This document shows positions 16,407 to 24,804 of a stretch of DNA of 64,000 nt, piece after piece. Numbering within the stretch: position 1 is the first letter of the stretch; each line of letters begins with the position of its first letter. The translations under genes and the position numbers were made by a program. The notes beneath the pieces are model-generated. The model searched no databases, was not told the origin of the DNA, and saw only the letters and a program-made list of their open reading frames with translations. This DNA comes from Rhodobacteraceae bacterium CCMM004 (GTDB taxonomy: Bacteria > Pseudomonadota > Alphaproteobacteria > Rhodobacterales > Rhodobacteraceae): contig RZWH01000006.1 in NCBI GenBank assembly GCA_004005435.1, forward strand, positions 165,636 to 229,635, given 5' to 3'.

Positions 16407-17870
16407 ATGAGATTTTTGCGCCGGTCCCTCGTGGGGCTGTTCCTGCTCGCCGTGACGCTGGGCCTGCTGGCCCTCGCCGGGCAGGGTGTGCGCGGGGCGC
16501 TGGAGGATCGCGCGTCGCGCGAGGACCGGCCGCGGCAGGCACGCGAACGGGTGTTCGCCGCGAACGTCGTGCCGCTGGTGCCCGAGACCATCGTGCCGGT
16601 CCTGTCGACCTTCGGCGAAGTGCGCTCGCGGCGGACGCTGGACGTGCGCACCGCCGTCTCCGGCGCGGTGATAGAGCTGGGCGACGGGGTGGAGGAGGGT
16701 GGTGCCGTCGCGGCGGGGCAGTTCCTCCTGCGCATCGACCCGGCGGCGGCCGAGACCGCCCTGGCGCTCGCGCGCACCGATCTCCAGGACGCGGAGGCGG
16801 AGGTGCGCGACGCCCGGCGGTCGGTCGAGCTGGCCGGCGACGATTTGGCCTCGGCCCGGGCGCAGGCCGATCTGCGGACCCGTGCCCTGACCCGTCAACG
16901 CGACCTGCGCGACCGCGGCGTCGGCACCGAGGCGGCGGTCGAGGCGGCCGAACTGGCCGCGGCCACGGCGGATCAGGCGGTGCTGTCGCGCCGGCAGGCT
17001 CTGGCCCAGGCCGAGGCGCGCGCCGACCAGGCCGAGACCCGCCTGGCGCGCACCCGGATCGCCGTCGCCGAGGCCGAGCGCGACCTGGCCGAGACCGAGA
17101 TCCGCGCCGAGTTCGCGGGCGTTTTGGCCGATGTTGCGGTGGTGCGGGGTGGGCTGGTGTCGACGAACGAGCGGCTGGCGCGGCTCATCGACCCCGAGGC
17201 GCTGGAGGTCGCGTTCCGAGTGTCGACCGCGCAATACGCCCGCCTGCTGGACGCTGAGGGGCGGCTGACGCGCCGCCCGTTGCGCATCGCTCTGGAGGTC
17301 GCGGGGCTCACCGTCGCGACCACCGGGACCATCAGCCGCGAGAGCGCGGCGGTGGGCGAGGGCCAGACCGGACGCCTGCTCTTTGCCGCGCTGGACGCCG
17401 CGCAGGGGTTCCGTCCCGGCGACTTTGCCGTGGTGTCGGTGGAGGAGCCGCCGCTCGACCGGGTCGCGCGTCTTCCGGCCAGTGCGGTGGCATCCGACGG
17501 CACCGTCCTGGTTCTGGGCGCGGAGGACCGGTTGGAGGTGGCCGATGTCCAACTTCTGCGCCGCCAGGGCGACGACGTCATCGTCCGGGCCGCAGATCTT
17601 GCCGGCCGCGAGGTCGTGGCCGAGCGTTCGCCGCTCCTCGGTGCGGGGATCAAGGTGCGGCCGATCCGCCCCGCCGACCTCGCCGCCGAGGTCCCCGCCG
17701 GCCCCGATATGGTCGAGTTGAGCGACGAGCGGCGGGCCAAGCTGGTGGCCTTCGTCGAAGGCAACCCGAGAATGCCAGCCGAGGCCAAAGAGCGGGTTCT
17801 GGCGCAACTCCGCGCGCCGCAGGTGCCCGCCCAGATGGTCGAGCGCATCGAATCGCGGATGGGCGGCTGA
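16407..17870 (+). CDS. RND efflux periplasmic adaptor subunit (membrane fusion protein)
   Basis: A 487-residue protein with an N-terminal signal/anchor helix (MRFLRRSLVGLFLLAVTLGLLALAG). A barrel-sandwich start follows (LSTFGEVRSRRTLDVRTAVSG, residues 68-88), and then a long helical hairpin rich in Glu/Ala/Arg (about residues 112-230) of the type that docks on an outer-membrane channel. A second lipoyl half comes next (ETEIRAEFAGVLADVAV), and then beta-barrel domains. The ATG at 16407 is preferred because it opens the signal helix. The pump gene follows after one base. The C-terminal 60 residues form an extra charged segment after the usual adaptor domains. Confidence 0.9.
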   Translation: MRFLRRSLVGLFLLAVTLGLLALAGQGVRGALEDRASREDRPRQARERVFAANVVPLVPETIVPVLSTFGEVRSRRTLDVRTAVSGAVIELGDGVEEGGAVAAGQFLLRIDPAAAETALALARTDLQDAEAEVRDARRSVELAGDDLASARAQADLRTRALTRQRDLRDRGVGTEAAVEAAELAAATADQAVLSRRQALAQAEARADQAETRLARTRIAVAEAERDLAETEIRAEFAGVLADVAVVRGGLVSTNERLARLIDPEALEVAFRVSTAQYARLLDAEGRLTRRPLRIALEVAGLTVATTGTISRESAAVGEGQTGRLLFAALDAAQGFRPGDFAVVSVEEPPLDRVARLPASAVASDGTVLVLGAEDRLEVADVQLLRRQGDDVIVRAADLAGREVVAERSPLLGAGIKVRPIRPADLAAEVPAGPDMVELSDERRAKLVAFVEGNPRMPAEAKERVLAQLRAPQVPAQMVERIESRMGG

Positions 17871-17871
17871 G

Positions 17872-20800
17872 ATGGCGCGACAGCTCTCTGCCGCCGGGGG
17901 CATCCTGAGCTACTTCACCCGCCACCGCACGGCGGCGAACCTCCTGCTGGTGGTGATGCTGGCCCTGGGCCTCGCCGCGGCGCCGCAGATGCGGGCGCAG
18001 TTCTTTCCCGACGTGATCCTCGACGACGTCACCGTCTCGGTCCGCTGGGACGGGGCCGGGGCCGAAGACGTCGACACCGCCATCGTCGGCGTGCTGGAGC
18101 CCGCGCTGTTGGCCGTCGAAGGCGTCGTCGCCTCCGAAGCGCGCTCGACCGAGGGGCGCGCCACTCTGACGGTGGAGTTCGAACCGGGGTGGGACATGGC
18201 CCGTGCCGCCGACGACGTCGCGGCGGCGGTCGACGCGATCGCCGGCCTGCCCAATGAGGCCGAGGATCCCGAGATCCGGCGCAGCACCTGGTGGGACCGC
18301 GTGACCGACGTGGTGATCACCGGGCCGGTGGGGGTGGATCAACTCGGCCGCTTTGCCGACGAGTTCTCGGCACGGCTGTTCCAGGCCGGGGTGACGCGGG
18401 TGACGATCCGCGGGGTCGCCGCGCCCGAGACGGTGGTGGAGGTGCCGGCGTTGTCGCTGCTGCGCCACGACCTGACCATGTCAGAGATCGCCGAGGCCAT
18501 CGCCGAAGAGGCCGAGGCGGACCCCGCCGGCGACGTGGGTGGCGCCGCGCGGGTGCGGACCGGCGTCGCCAAGCGCTCGGCCGAGGACATCGCCGCCATC
18601 GTCCTGCGCTCCGAGGGCGACGGGTCCAAGCTAACCATCGGCGACGTGGCCGAGGTGCGCGTAGAGGGGATCGACCGCGAACGCAGCTACTTCGTCGGTC
18701 CCAACCCGGCCGTTTCGATCCGCGTCGACCGATCCGACCGCGGCGACGCCATCGGCATCCAGCGCACGGTCGAGGAGGTCGCCGCCGAGATGGAGCTGGG
18801 CCTGCCCGAGGGCGTGCATATCGACCTCATCCGCACCCGGGCCGAGGCGATCACCGGGCGGATCGGCATCCTGCTCGATAACGGGCTGGTGGGTCTGGGG
18901 CTGGTGGTGGCGTTGCTGTTTCTGTTCTTGAACGCCCGCACCGCATTCTGGGTCGCCGCGGGCATCCCCGTGGCGATGACCGCGGCCATCGCGCTGATGT
19001 GGGCGGCGGGCCTGACGTTGAACATGATCTCGCTCTTTGCGCTGATCATCACGCTCGGCATCGTGGTGGACGACGCCATCGTCGTGGGCGAACACGCCGA
19101 TTTCCGCGCCCGCCACCTGGGCGAGCCGCCGGTGGTCGCCGCCGAGAATGCGGCGCGGCGCATGTTCCCGGCGGTGCTGTCGGCCACGATCACGACGATC
19201 ATCGCGTTCTTCGGACTCGTCGCCATCGGCGGGCGGTTCGGCGATCTGATCGCCGACATCCCCTTCACCGTGATCGTCGTCCTGGCGGCGAGCCTGGTGG
19301 AATGCTTCCTCATCCTGCCCAACCACATGGCCCATTCCATCGCCCATTCGGCCAAGGTCCACTGGTACGACCTGCCGAGCCGCGTGGTCGACCGCGGATT
19401 CACCTGGGTGCGCGACACCCTGTTTCGCCGGCTGATGGCCGCGGTGGTCTGGGCGCGGTATCCGGTGATGGCGGGGACGCTGTTGGTCCTGGCGAGCCAG
19501 GCGACGCTGTTCATCCGTGGCGACGTGCAGTGGCGGTTCTTCAACGCGCCCGAGCAGGGCAGCGTCTCGGGCAACTTCGCGATGCAGGCCGGCGCCACCC
19601 GTGAGGACACGCTGGAGATGATGCGCATCCTCCAGCAGGCGGTGGACGACCTCGGCGCGAAATACGAGGCCGAGCATGGGCGCAACCCCGTCGCCTACGC
19701 CCTGGCCGAGATCGGCGGCACCACCGGGCGCGGTCTGTCGGGAACCGAGAACACCGACGCCGCACTTCTGGGCTCCATCGCCATCGAGCTGATCGACGCC
19801 GACCTGCGGCCCTATTCCAGCTTTGCCTTCGTGGCCGAGTTGCAGGATGCGGTGCCGCGCCACCCGCGGCTGGAGACCATCAGCTTTCGCGGCTGGCGGT
19901 CGGGGCCGGGGGGCGATGCTCTGGACGTGCAGATCTCGGGCGCCACCTCCGAGACGCTCAAGGCTGCCGCCGAGAACCTCAAGGGCACGCTGGCGCAGTT
20001 CCCCGAGGTGTCGGCCCTGGAGGACAGCCTGGCCTACGACAAGGAAGAGCTGATCCTGGAGCTGACGCCCCAGGGCCAGGCGCTGGGCCTGTCCATCGAC
20101 GGGTTGGGCCGGGTCCTGCGCGACCGGCTGAATGGGATCGAGGCGGCGAGTTTCCCCGACGGGCCGCGGTCTGCGTCGATTCGGGTCGAGCTGCCCCCGG
20201 ACGAACTGACCGCCGATTTCCTGGACCGCACCATGCTGCGCACGCCGGCCGGCGCCTACGTGAACCTTGTGGACGTCGTCACGGTCGAGACGCGCCGCGG
20301 GTTCTCGACCATCCGGCGCGAGAACGGCCTGCGCCTGATTTCGGTCACCGGCGATCTGAGCGAGGACGACCCCGCCCGCGCCCAAGAGATCATGGCTGCG
20401 CTGGAAGAGACCATCCTGCCGACGCTGGAAGAGGACTTCGGCGTCGCCACGGCGATGTCCGGGCTGGCCGAGCAGGAGAGCGATTTCCTCAACGACGCGC
20501 TCATCGGGTTCACCCTGTGCCTCCTCGGCATCTACCTGACGCTGGCGTGGATCTTCGCCTCCTGGACCCGGCCCATCGTGGTCATGGCGATCATCCCCTT
20601 CGGCCTGGTCGGGACGATCTACGGTCACCACCTGTGGGACGTGCCGCTCAGCATGTTCACGGTGGTGGGGCTGATCGGCATGACCGGGATCATCATCAAC
20701 GACAGCATCGTCCTGGTGACGACCGTGGACGAATATGCCGAGGAGCGGGGCTTGATCCCCGCCATCGTCGACGGGGCGAGCGACCGGCTGCGGCCCGTGC

Positions 20801-21258
20801 TGCTGACCACGCTGACGACGGTGTTGGGGCTCGCGCCTCTCCTCTACGAGACGTCGAGCCAGGCGCAGTTCCTCAAGCCCACGGTGATCACATTGGTCTA
20901 CGGGCTGGGGTTCGGCATGGTGCTCGTCCTGCTCGTCGTCCCGGCGCTGATGGCAATGCAACAGGACGTGGGCAAGCAACTGCGCGGCCTGCGCCGGGCG
21001 CTCCTGGGCGGGCGGCATCGCGCGGCCGCCGTGGCGGCCGGGGCGGGGGCGCTCGGGGTGGTGACGGCGTTTGCGGCGACGCTTGGCGCGGTCATCGTGC
21101 AGGGGCAGGTCTGGGCGCCCGTGGCGGCCGCGCTGCCCTTGGCCGAGATCGGGATGATGGTCGCGCTCGGCCTCTTCCTCGGCCTGAGCGCTCTGTGGCT
21201 GATCGGGATCTGGCTCCTCGCCAATCTGCTCTTTGCGCTGCGCCGCCGCCCGGCCTGA
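17872..21258 (+). CDS. RND efflux pump permease (AcrB/HAE family)
   Basis: A 1128-residue inner-membrane proton-drug antiporter of the RND superfamily. It has the N-terminal helix (residues 18-40), two large periplasmic loops, and the proton-relay helix 4 with IVVDDAIVVGEHADF near residue 400. The matching second-half helix is GIIINDSIVLVTTVDEY near residue 942. The core ends near residue 1030. About 90 further residues add two hydrophobic stretches (about 1049-1077 and 1084-1122) not usual in AcrB-like proteins. No outer-membrane factor gene is adjacent, so a TolC-like partner must be encoded elsewhere. Substrate is unknown. Confidence 0.92.
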   Translation: MARQLSAAGGILSYFTRHRTAANLLLVVMLALGLAAAPQMRAQFFPDVILDDVTVSVRWDGAGAEDVDTAIVGVLEPALLAVEGVVASEARSTEGRATLTVEFEPGWDMARAADDVAAAVDAIAGLPNEAEDPEIRRSTWWDRVTDVVITGPVGVDQLGRFADEFSARLFQAGVTRVTIRGVAAPETVVEVPALSLLRHDLTMSEIAEAIAEEAEADPAGDVGGAARVRTGVAKRSAEDIAAIVLRSEGDGSKLTIGDVAEVRVEGIDRERSYFVGPNPAVSIRVDRSDRGDAIGIQRTVEEVAAEMELGLPEGVHIDLIRTRAEAITGRIGILLDNGLVGLGLVVALLFLFLNARTAFWVAAGIPVAMTAAIALMWAAGLTLNMISLFALIITLGIVVDDAIVVGEHADFRARHLGEPPVVAAENAARRMFPAVLSATITTIIAFFGLVAIGGRFGDLIADIPFTVIVVLAASLVECFLILPNHMAHSIAHSAKVHWYDLPSRVVDRGFTWVRDTLFRRLMAAVVWARYPVMAGTLLVLASQATLFIRGDVQWRFFNAPEQGSVSGNFAMQAGATREDTLEMMRILQQAVDDLGAKYEAEHGRNPVAYALAEIGGTTGRGLSGTENTDAALLGSIAIELIDADLRPYSSFAFVAELQDAVPRHPRLETISFRGWRSGPGGDALDVQISGATSETLKAAAENLKGTLAQFPEVSALEDSLAYDKEELILELTPQGQALGLSIDGLGRVLRDRLNGIEAASFPDGPRSASIRVELPPDELTADFLDRTMLRTPAGAYVNLVDVVTVETRRGFSTIRRENGLRLISVTGDLSEDDPARAQEIMAALEETILPTLEEDFGVATAMSGLAEQESDFLNDALIGFTLCLLGIYLTLAWIFASWTRPIVVMAIIPFGLVGTIYGHHLWDVPLSMFTVVGLIGMTGIIINDSIVLVTTVDEYAEERGLIPAIVDGASDRLRPVLLTTLTTVLGLAPLLYETSSQAQFLKPTVITLVYGLGFGMVLVLLVVPALMAMQQDVGKQLRGLRRALLGGRHRAAAVAAGAGALGVVTAFAATLGAVIVQGQVWAPVAAALPLAEIGMMVALGLFLGLSALWLIGIWLLANLLFALRRRPA

Positions 21259-21273
21259 GCGGTCGAGAGCCGG

Positions 21274-22077
21274 TCAGCCGCAGCCGCGGATGTCCACCGC
21301 GCCGCGGCGGCCCAGCAGGGTCAGCCGCACCGCGCTGCGGTCCAGAGCGAACGCCGCGCCGCGCGGGGGGATCAGCTCCACCCGCGCGGTCAGCGTGCCG
21401 CCCCGGCGCTCCATGTCGGCCTCGGACACCCAGACCCGCCGGTCCGGCAGCTCAAAGACCGCGAACTCGCCCCCGCCCATGGGCGGCACCGCCACTTCTG
21501 CGGTCAGGGCCACGCCGTCGCGGAGCGGTGCGACCTCGCAGCGCACGCTCGCGACCCCCGCCTCGGCGGCACTGAGCGGGCGATCGGCCAGGGCGGCGCG
21601 GATGCGCGCGTCCGGCCGGCCGCCGCCCGCGGGCAGGTCGGCGACGATCTCCCGCGTGAGGGGGATGCACACGTCCTCGCACACCCCCATGTCGACCTTG
21701 GCTCTTAGGCGGATCGGCCGCGACGGGTCGCGCGGCACCAGGCGGAAGGGCAGGATCACTCCGTCGCGATAGCCCACCGAGGTCATGCCGTTTTGGTGGA
21801 ACACCTCCGGCGTCGGCCAATGCACCTCCACCGACTTGAGATTCTCCGACCCCCGCCAGTCGAAGGTCGGCGGGATCCCCGCATCCCCCGGTGCGCGCCA
21901 ATAGGTCTTCCACCCCGGGGCCAGCTGGATGCGCAGGGCCGCCACGTGGCCGCCCTCGTCCCGCCAGCCCGGCAGGATGTCCAGCGCGGCGACGGTGTCG
22001 AGGCTCTGCGCCGCGGCCGGCAGGGCGGCGAGGCACAGGGCGGCGATGCGGAGCAGGCGGAGCGCGAGTCGGATCAT
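21274..22077 (-). CDS. DsbD N-terminal-domain protein (periplasmic thiol reductase partner)
   Basis: A 267-residue protein with an N-terminal signal peptide (LALRLLRIAALCLAALPAAAQS). A DsbD-alpha immunoglobulin-like domain follows (WKTYWRAPGDAGIPPTFDW, SVGYRDGVILPF, and the redox pair in GVCEDVCIP, about residues 133-141). There are no transmembrane or thioredoxin domains, so it is the free-standing alpha-domain form that receives electrons from CcdA/DsbD and passes them to periplasmic substrates, often in cytochrome c or metal handling. I chose the ATG at 22075-22077. A GTG six codons upstream is also possible. It is convergent with the pump gene and divergent from yqgE. Confidence 0.87.
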   Translation of the reverse strand: MIRLALRLLRIAALCLAALPAAAQSLDTVAALDILPGWRDEGGHVAALRIQLAPGWKTYWRAPGDAGIPPTFDWRGSENLKSVEVHWPTPEVFHQNGMTSVGYRDGVILPFRLVPRDPSRPIRLRAKVDMGVCEDVCIPLTREIVADLPAGGGRPDARIRAALADRPLSAAEAGVASVRCEVAPLRDGVALTAEVAVPPMGGGEFAVFELPDRRVWVSEADMERRGGTLTARVELIPPRGAAFALDRSAVRLTLLGRRGAVDIRGCG

Positions 22078-22170
22078 GGCGCGGACCCTAGCCACGGGGG
22101 GACCGGATGGAAATCACATTGCGGCGAGAGCGGGCTTGAACCCGGCCGGTCGCGCACATTACTCAGGGAT

Positions 22171-22743
22171 ATGCACAGCGCCTCTTCCAGCGACCTGGCC
22201 GGCAAGCTGCTGATCGCGATGCCCGGCATGGGCGATCCGCGGTTCGAGCGCAGCGTCGTCTACATGTGCGCCCACGCCCCCGACGCCAGCATGGGCCTGA
22301 TCGTGAACAAACCCGCGCCGGACCTTACCCTGCGCGACCTGCTCGACCAGCTCTCGATCACCCCGTCGCGGGGCAGCGCCAACCCGCCGGTGCATTTCGG
22401 CGGCCCGGTCGAGGGCGGCCGCGGCTTTGTCCTCCACAGCGCCGACTACGACGGCGGGCCGGGGACGTTGGACGTCGACGACGCCTTTGCGATGACCGCC
22501 ACGCTGGACGTGCTCAAGGATATGGCCGAGGGCGAGGGGCCCCGCGCCGCGCTGGTCGCGCTCGGCTATGCCGGGTGGGGCGAGGGCCAGCTCGAAGGCG
22601 AGCTGACCAAGAACGCCTGGCTCGTCGCCGATGCCACCCCCGAGGTGGTGTTCGGTACGCCGAACGGGCTGAAATGGGCGGCCGCCCTGCGCGGGATGGG
22701 GATCGAGCCGACGATGCTGTCGGGCGCCGCGGGCCGGGCCTGA
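22171..22743 (+). CDS. yqgE: UPF0301 protein YqgE/AlgH
   Basis: A 190-residue protein with the signature of the YqgE/AlgH family: LAGKLLIAMPGMGDPRFERSVVY at residues 9-31, MGLIVNKPAP, VHFGGPVEGGRGFVLHS, and near the end the GYAGWGEGQLEGELTKNAWL block. The family is broadly conserved and its exact role is unsettled; a regulatory role was proposed for AlgH. The ATG at 22171 follows an AGGGA ribosome site. It faces rnhA across a 158-bp gap that contains a long hairpin. Confidence 0.93.
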   Translation: MHSASSSDLAGKLLIAMPGMGDPRFERSVVYMCAHAPDASMGLIVNKPAPDLTLRDLLDQLSITPSRGSANPPVHFGGPVEGGRGFVLHSADYDGGPGTLDVDDAFAMTATLDVLKDMAEGEGPRAALVALGYAGWGEGQLEGELTKNAWLVADATPEVVFGTPNGLKWAAALRGMGIEPTMLSGAAGRA

Positions 22744-22795
22744 CGTCCACGCCCGTGCCGGCCGGGTGTTGCGGGCTGTCTGCCCCCTTGCCCCC

Positions 22796-22862
22796 CGAGG
22801 ATACTTCGCAAGGGAAGTCGGACTGGGCCTTCCCGCGAAACTTCCCTTTTCAAATATCCTCG
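22796..22862. repeat. Long imperfect inverted repeat between yqgE and rnhA
   Basis: CGAGGATA at 22796-22803 pairs with TATCCTCG at 22855-22862. Inside, AGGGAAGT near 22811 pairs with ACTTCCCT near 22840, leaving a GC-rich loop of about 20 bases. The two genes converge on it, so it can serve both strands as a terminator or 3'-end barrier. It is unrelated in sequence to the 125-bp family described elsewhere in this window. Confidence 0.6.
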
Positions 22863-22901
22863 CCGAAGGCCCAGGTCGCAGTCCCGCGGCGCGGCCGGGT
22901 C

Positions 22902-23360
22902 TCAGGCGCCGGTCTTGTAGGGGGCCATCCCGGCGCGGGCCAGTTCGTCCGCACGCTCGTTCTCGGGGTGGCCGGCGTGGCCTTTGACCCAGGCCCAGCG
23001 CACGTCATGGCGGGCCTGGGCGGCGTCCAGGCGCTGCCAGAGTTCGGCGTTCTTGACCGGCTTTTTGGCGGCCGTCTTCCAGCCGTTGCGTTTCCAGCCG
23101 TGAATCCACTGGGTGACGCCGTTCTTGACGTATTGGCTGTCGGTGACGACCGTGATCTCGGACGGGCGGGTGAGGCTGTCGAGCGCCTCGATCGCGGCGA
23201 TCAGCTCCATGCGGTTGTTGGTGGTCAGGGCCTCGCCTCCGGAGAGCTCGCGACGGCGCAACTCGTCGTCGCCCTCGCGCGCGATCAGCAAGGCGCCCCA
23301 GCCGCCCGGTCCCGGGTTTCCCGAACAGGCACCGTCGGTGTAGGCGAAGAGGTCAGGCAT
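22902..23360 (-). CDS. rnhA: Ribonuclease HI
   Basis: RNase HI cleaves the RNA strand of RNA-DNA hybrids, removing primers and R-loops. The 152-residue protein has all expected motifs: [16 protein letters not shown] with catalytic Asp9, [13 protein letters not shown] with the catalytic Glu, VTDSQYV with the second Asp, and [16 protein letters not shown] with the His and last Asp. Length is typical. Its start overlaps the end of the upstream methyltransferase gene by 8 bp, so they share a message with the DUF3429 gene upstream. Confidence 0.96.
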   Translation of the reverse strand: MPDLFAYTDGACSGNPGPGGWGALLIAREGDDELRRRELSGGEALTTNNRMELIAAIEALDSLTRPSEITVVTDSQYVKNGVTQWIHGWKRNGWKTAAKKPVKNAELWQRLDAAQARHDVRWAWVKGHAGHPENERADELARAGMAPYKTGA

Positions 23361-23943
23361 GGGCCTGCATGATCACGAACGGGTCCGAGGTGCCGGCCAG
23401 ACCCGGCCCGCGCCCGGTGCGCCGGGTCATCGGGGTCATCCCCGCGGCGGTGAGGAGTGCGGCGAGCTCCTCGACGGTGACGAAGGTATAGAGCCGACCC
23501 AGGGCGTCGCGGGCGGTCCCCTCGCCGGTCTTCATCCCAATGTGGAAGAGCCCGCCGGGCCGCAACGCGGCGCGGATCGCCGAGAGATGGCCGGGCAGCG
23601 CGTCGCGCGGCGCATGGAGCAGCGAGAAGTTGGCCCAGATGCCGTCGTAGAGGCCCTGCGCCGACAGGTCCTCGAACCGCGCCAGGCGCACGGTCACGCC
23701 ATCGCGCGCGGCGGCGCGGGCGACCATCTCCGGCGTGGCGTCCCACGCCTCGACCCTGAGGCCGACCGCCGCCATGTGCCCCGCGGCGCTGCCGGTGCCG
23801 CAGCCGAGGTCCAGGACCCGCCCGCCCTCGGGCAGCGCGGCGATGAAGGCGGTGAGGTCGGCATCGGGGCCGTCGGCCTTTTCGAGGGTGGCGTAGGCGT
23901 CGGCCTGGGCGCCGTAGACGGCCAGCGTTTCGGGGTCGGACAT
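23353..23943 (-). CDS. Class I SAM-dependent methyltransferase
   Basis: A 196-residue protein with a Rossmann methyltransferase fold: [16 protein letters not shown] (residues 40-55) is motif I that binds S-adenosylmethionine, [11 protein letters not shown] is motif II, and [21 protein letters not shown] holds the motif IV region. The C-terminal half carries [10 protein letters not shown] and [16 protein letters not shown], as in small-molecule methyltransferases related to UbiE and the Methyltransf_11 group. The substrate is not apparent. It lies between DUF3429 (3-bp gap) and rnhA (8-bp overlap). Confidence 0.85.
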   Translation of the reverse strand: MSDPETLAVYGAQADAYATLEKADGPDADLTAFIAALPEGGRVLDLGCGTGSAAGHMAAVGLRVEAWDATPEMVARAAARDGVTVRLARFEDLSAQGLYDGIWANFSLLHAPRDALPGHLSAIRAALRPGGLFHIGMKTGEGTARDALGRLYTFVTVEELAALLTAAGMTPMTRRTGRGPGLAGTSDPFVIMQAHA

Positions 23944-23946
23944 GGC

Positions 23947-24402
23947 TCAGAACACCGTAAAGGAGAGGCAAAGGAGGACGACGGCGGTGATCGGCACCCT
24001 CAGTGCCATCCACCAGCGGGGGGCCAGCCCCTGCTGCCAGTAGAGCCAGTCGAGGCCGAGAAGGCCCGCGAACCCGGCGATGAGGTAGATCGAGGCCGAG
24101 ATCGGCCCGCCGCCGACGAAGAAGAACGCCCAGAGCGCGGGCAGGACCGACAGCGCATAGCCCAGCGCCGCCTCGCGGCCCTCGGTGCGGGTGGCGAAGC
24201 CCCAGAGGATCCCGGACATGAAGCTGAGGATCACCGTGCCATAGGCCAGTTGAACGTAGGGACCGACGAACCGCGGGCCGAAGATCCCAGCACCCCAGGC
24301 GGCCAGGCCCGGCAGCGCAACCGTCGCCGCACCCCACAGAAACGGGATCAGGCCGGCGAGGGCCAGCAGCATCGGGGTGGCAGGGGGGCGCGTCTCGGTC
24401 AC
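23947..24402 (-). CDS. DUF3429 family membrane protein
   Basis: A 151-residue membrane protein with five hydrophobic helices and the conserved DUF3429 layout: LLALAGLIPFLWGA near the start, VQLAYGTVILSFMSGILWGFA in the middle, and IAGFAGLLGLDWLYWQQGLAPRWWMALRVPIT near the end. The start is taken as the GTG complementary to 24400-24402, which is preceded by a GAG-rich ribosome site. Longer readings would include the palindromic repeats upstream. Function is unknown. It heads the small leftward group DUF3429-methyltransferase-rnhA. Confidence 0.82.
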   Translation of the reverse strand: MTETRPPATPMLLALAGLIPFLWGAATVALPGLAAWGAGIFGPRFVGPYVQLAYGTVILSFMSGILWGFATRTEGREAALGYALSVLPALWAFFFVGGGPISASIYLIAGFAGLLGLDWLYWQQGLAPRWWMALRVPITAVVLLCLSFTVF

Positions 24403-24486
24403 GGGCTCTCGCGTCGGTTGCGGACCGGCGCCGGTATAGGCGGCCCGGCCGGGGAGGGAAAGGGCCGCGTGCCGTCCCGCGGGGGC

Positions 24487-24532
24487 CAAGATCGTTCGAA
24501 CGATCTTGGCAAGGATTTTCGAAAATCCTTGC
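24487..24532. repeat. Paired-palindrome element, copy 1
   Basis: Two perfect palindromes lie directly next to each other. The first is 22 bp (24487-24508) and the second 24 bp (24509-24532). Both are centred on TTCGAA. As RNA each would form a long stem with a tiny TTCG-type loop on either strand. An identical pair occurs at 24661-24706, and the following bases (GCTCCGGGG) are also shared. Confidence 0.85.
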
Positions 24533-24660
24533 CCGCTCCGGGGTCGGGCGATGCGCGGCGGGCCGGATGGGCGCATGCCGGGCAGGATGTGCAGCGGTTG
24601 GCCGCCCAAGGGGGCGAACCAGCCGGGGAGGCGACGGGCCCCGCGCCTTTCTGCGGGGGA

Positions 24661-24706
24661 CAAGATCGTTCGAACGATCTTGGCAAGGATTTTCGAAAAT
24701 CCTTGC
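24661..24706. repeat. Paired-palindrome element, copy 2
   Basis: Exact second copy of the pair at 24487-24532: a 22-bp palindrome at 24661-24682 and a 24-bp palindrome at 24683-24706, again both centred on TTCGAA. The conserved block continues about 10 bases to the right (one C/T difference, then GCTCCGGGG). A related but different pair lies at 36844-36888. Confidence 0.85.
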
Positions 24707-24774
24707 CTGCTCCGGGGCCAGGCCGCGCGCGCCCCGGCCAGCGGGGGGCTACATCCATGGGATTAGGATGCACA

Positions 24775-24796
24775 CCGATCCCCTGCGAGGGATCGG
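24775..24796 (-). terminator. Hairpin downstream of ispH
   Basis: CCGATCCC at 24775-24782 pairs perfectly with GGGATCGG at 24789-24796 around a six-base loop. It begins 8 bp after the ispH stop on the minus strand. The following bases lack a T-run, so it resembles the GC-rich, U-poor terminators common in Rhodobacterales. Confidence 0.5.
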
Positions 24797-24804
24797 AGGG
24801 GGGC

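Larger units (their letters stand above)
24403..24804. other. Intergenic region between ispH and the DUF3429 gene
   Basis: This 402-bp gap separates two leftward genes. It holds two copies of a paired-palindrome repeat (24487-24532 and 24661-24706, 174 bp apart) and a hairpin just after the ispH stop. The DNA between the repeat copies is GC-rich with no coding sequence that I can support. The DUF3429 promoter should lie near the first copy. Confidence 0.6.

Noticed and set aside
18631..21018. Long frame of about 800 codons antisense to the RND pump
   Set aside because: Rich in His, Gln, Asp and Arg, no domains; shadow of the pump gene.
24487..24706. CRISPR-like array from the repeated palindromes
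   Set aside because: Only two copies with one 128-bp interval, no further repeats and no cas genes.
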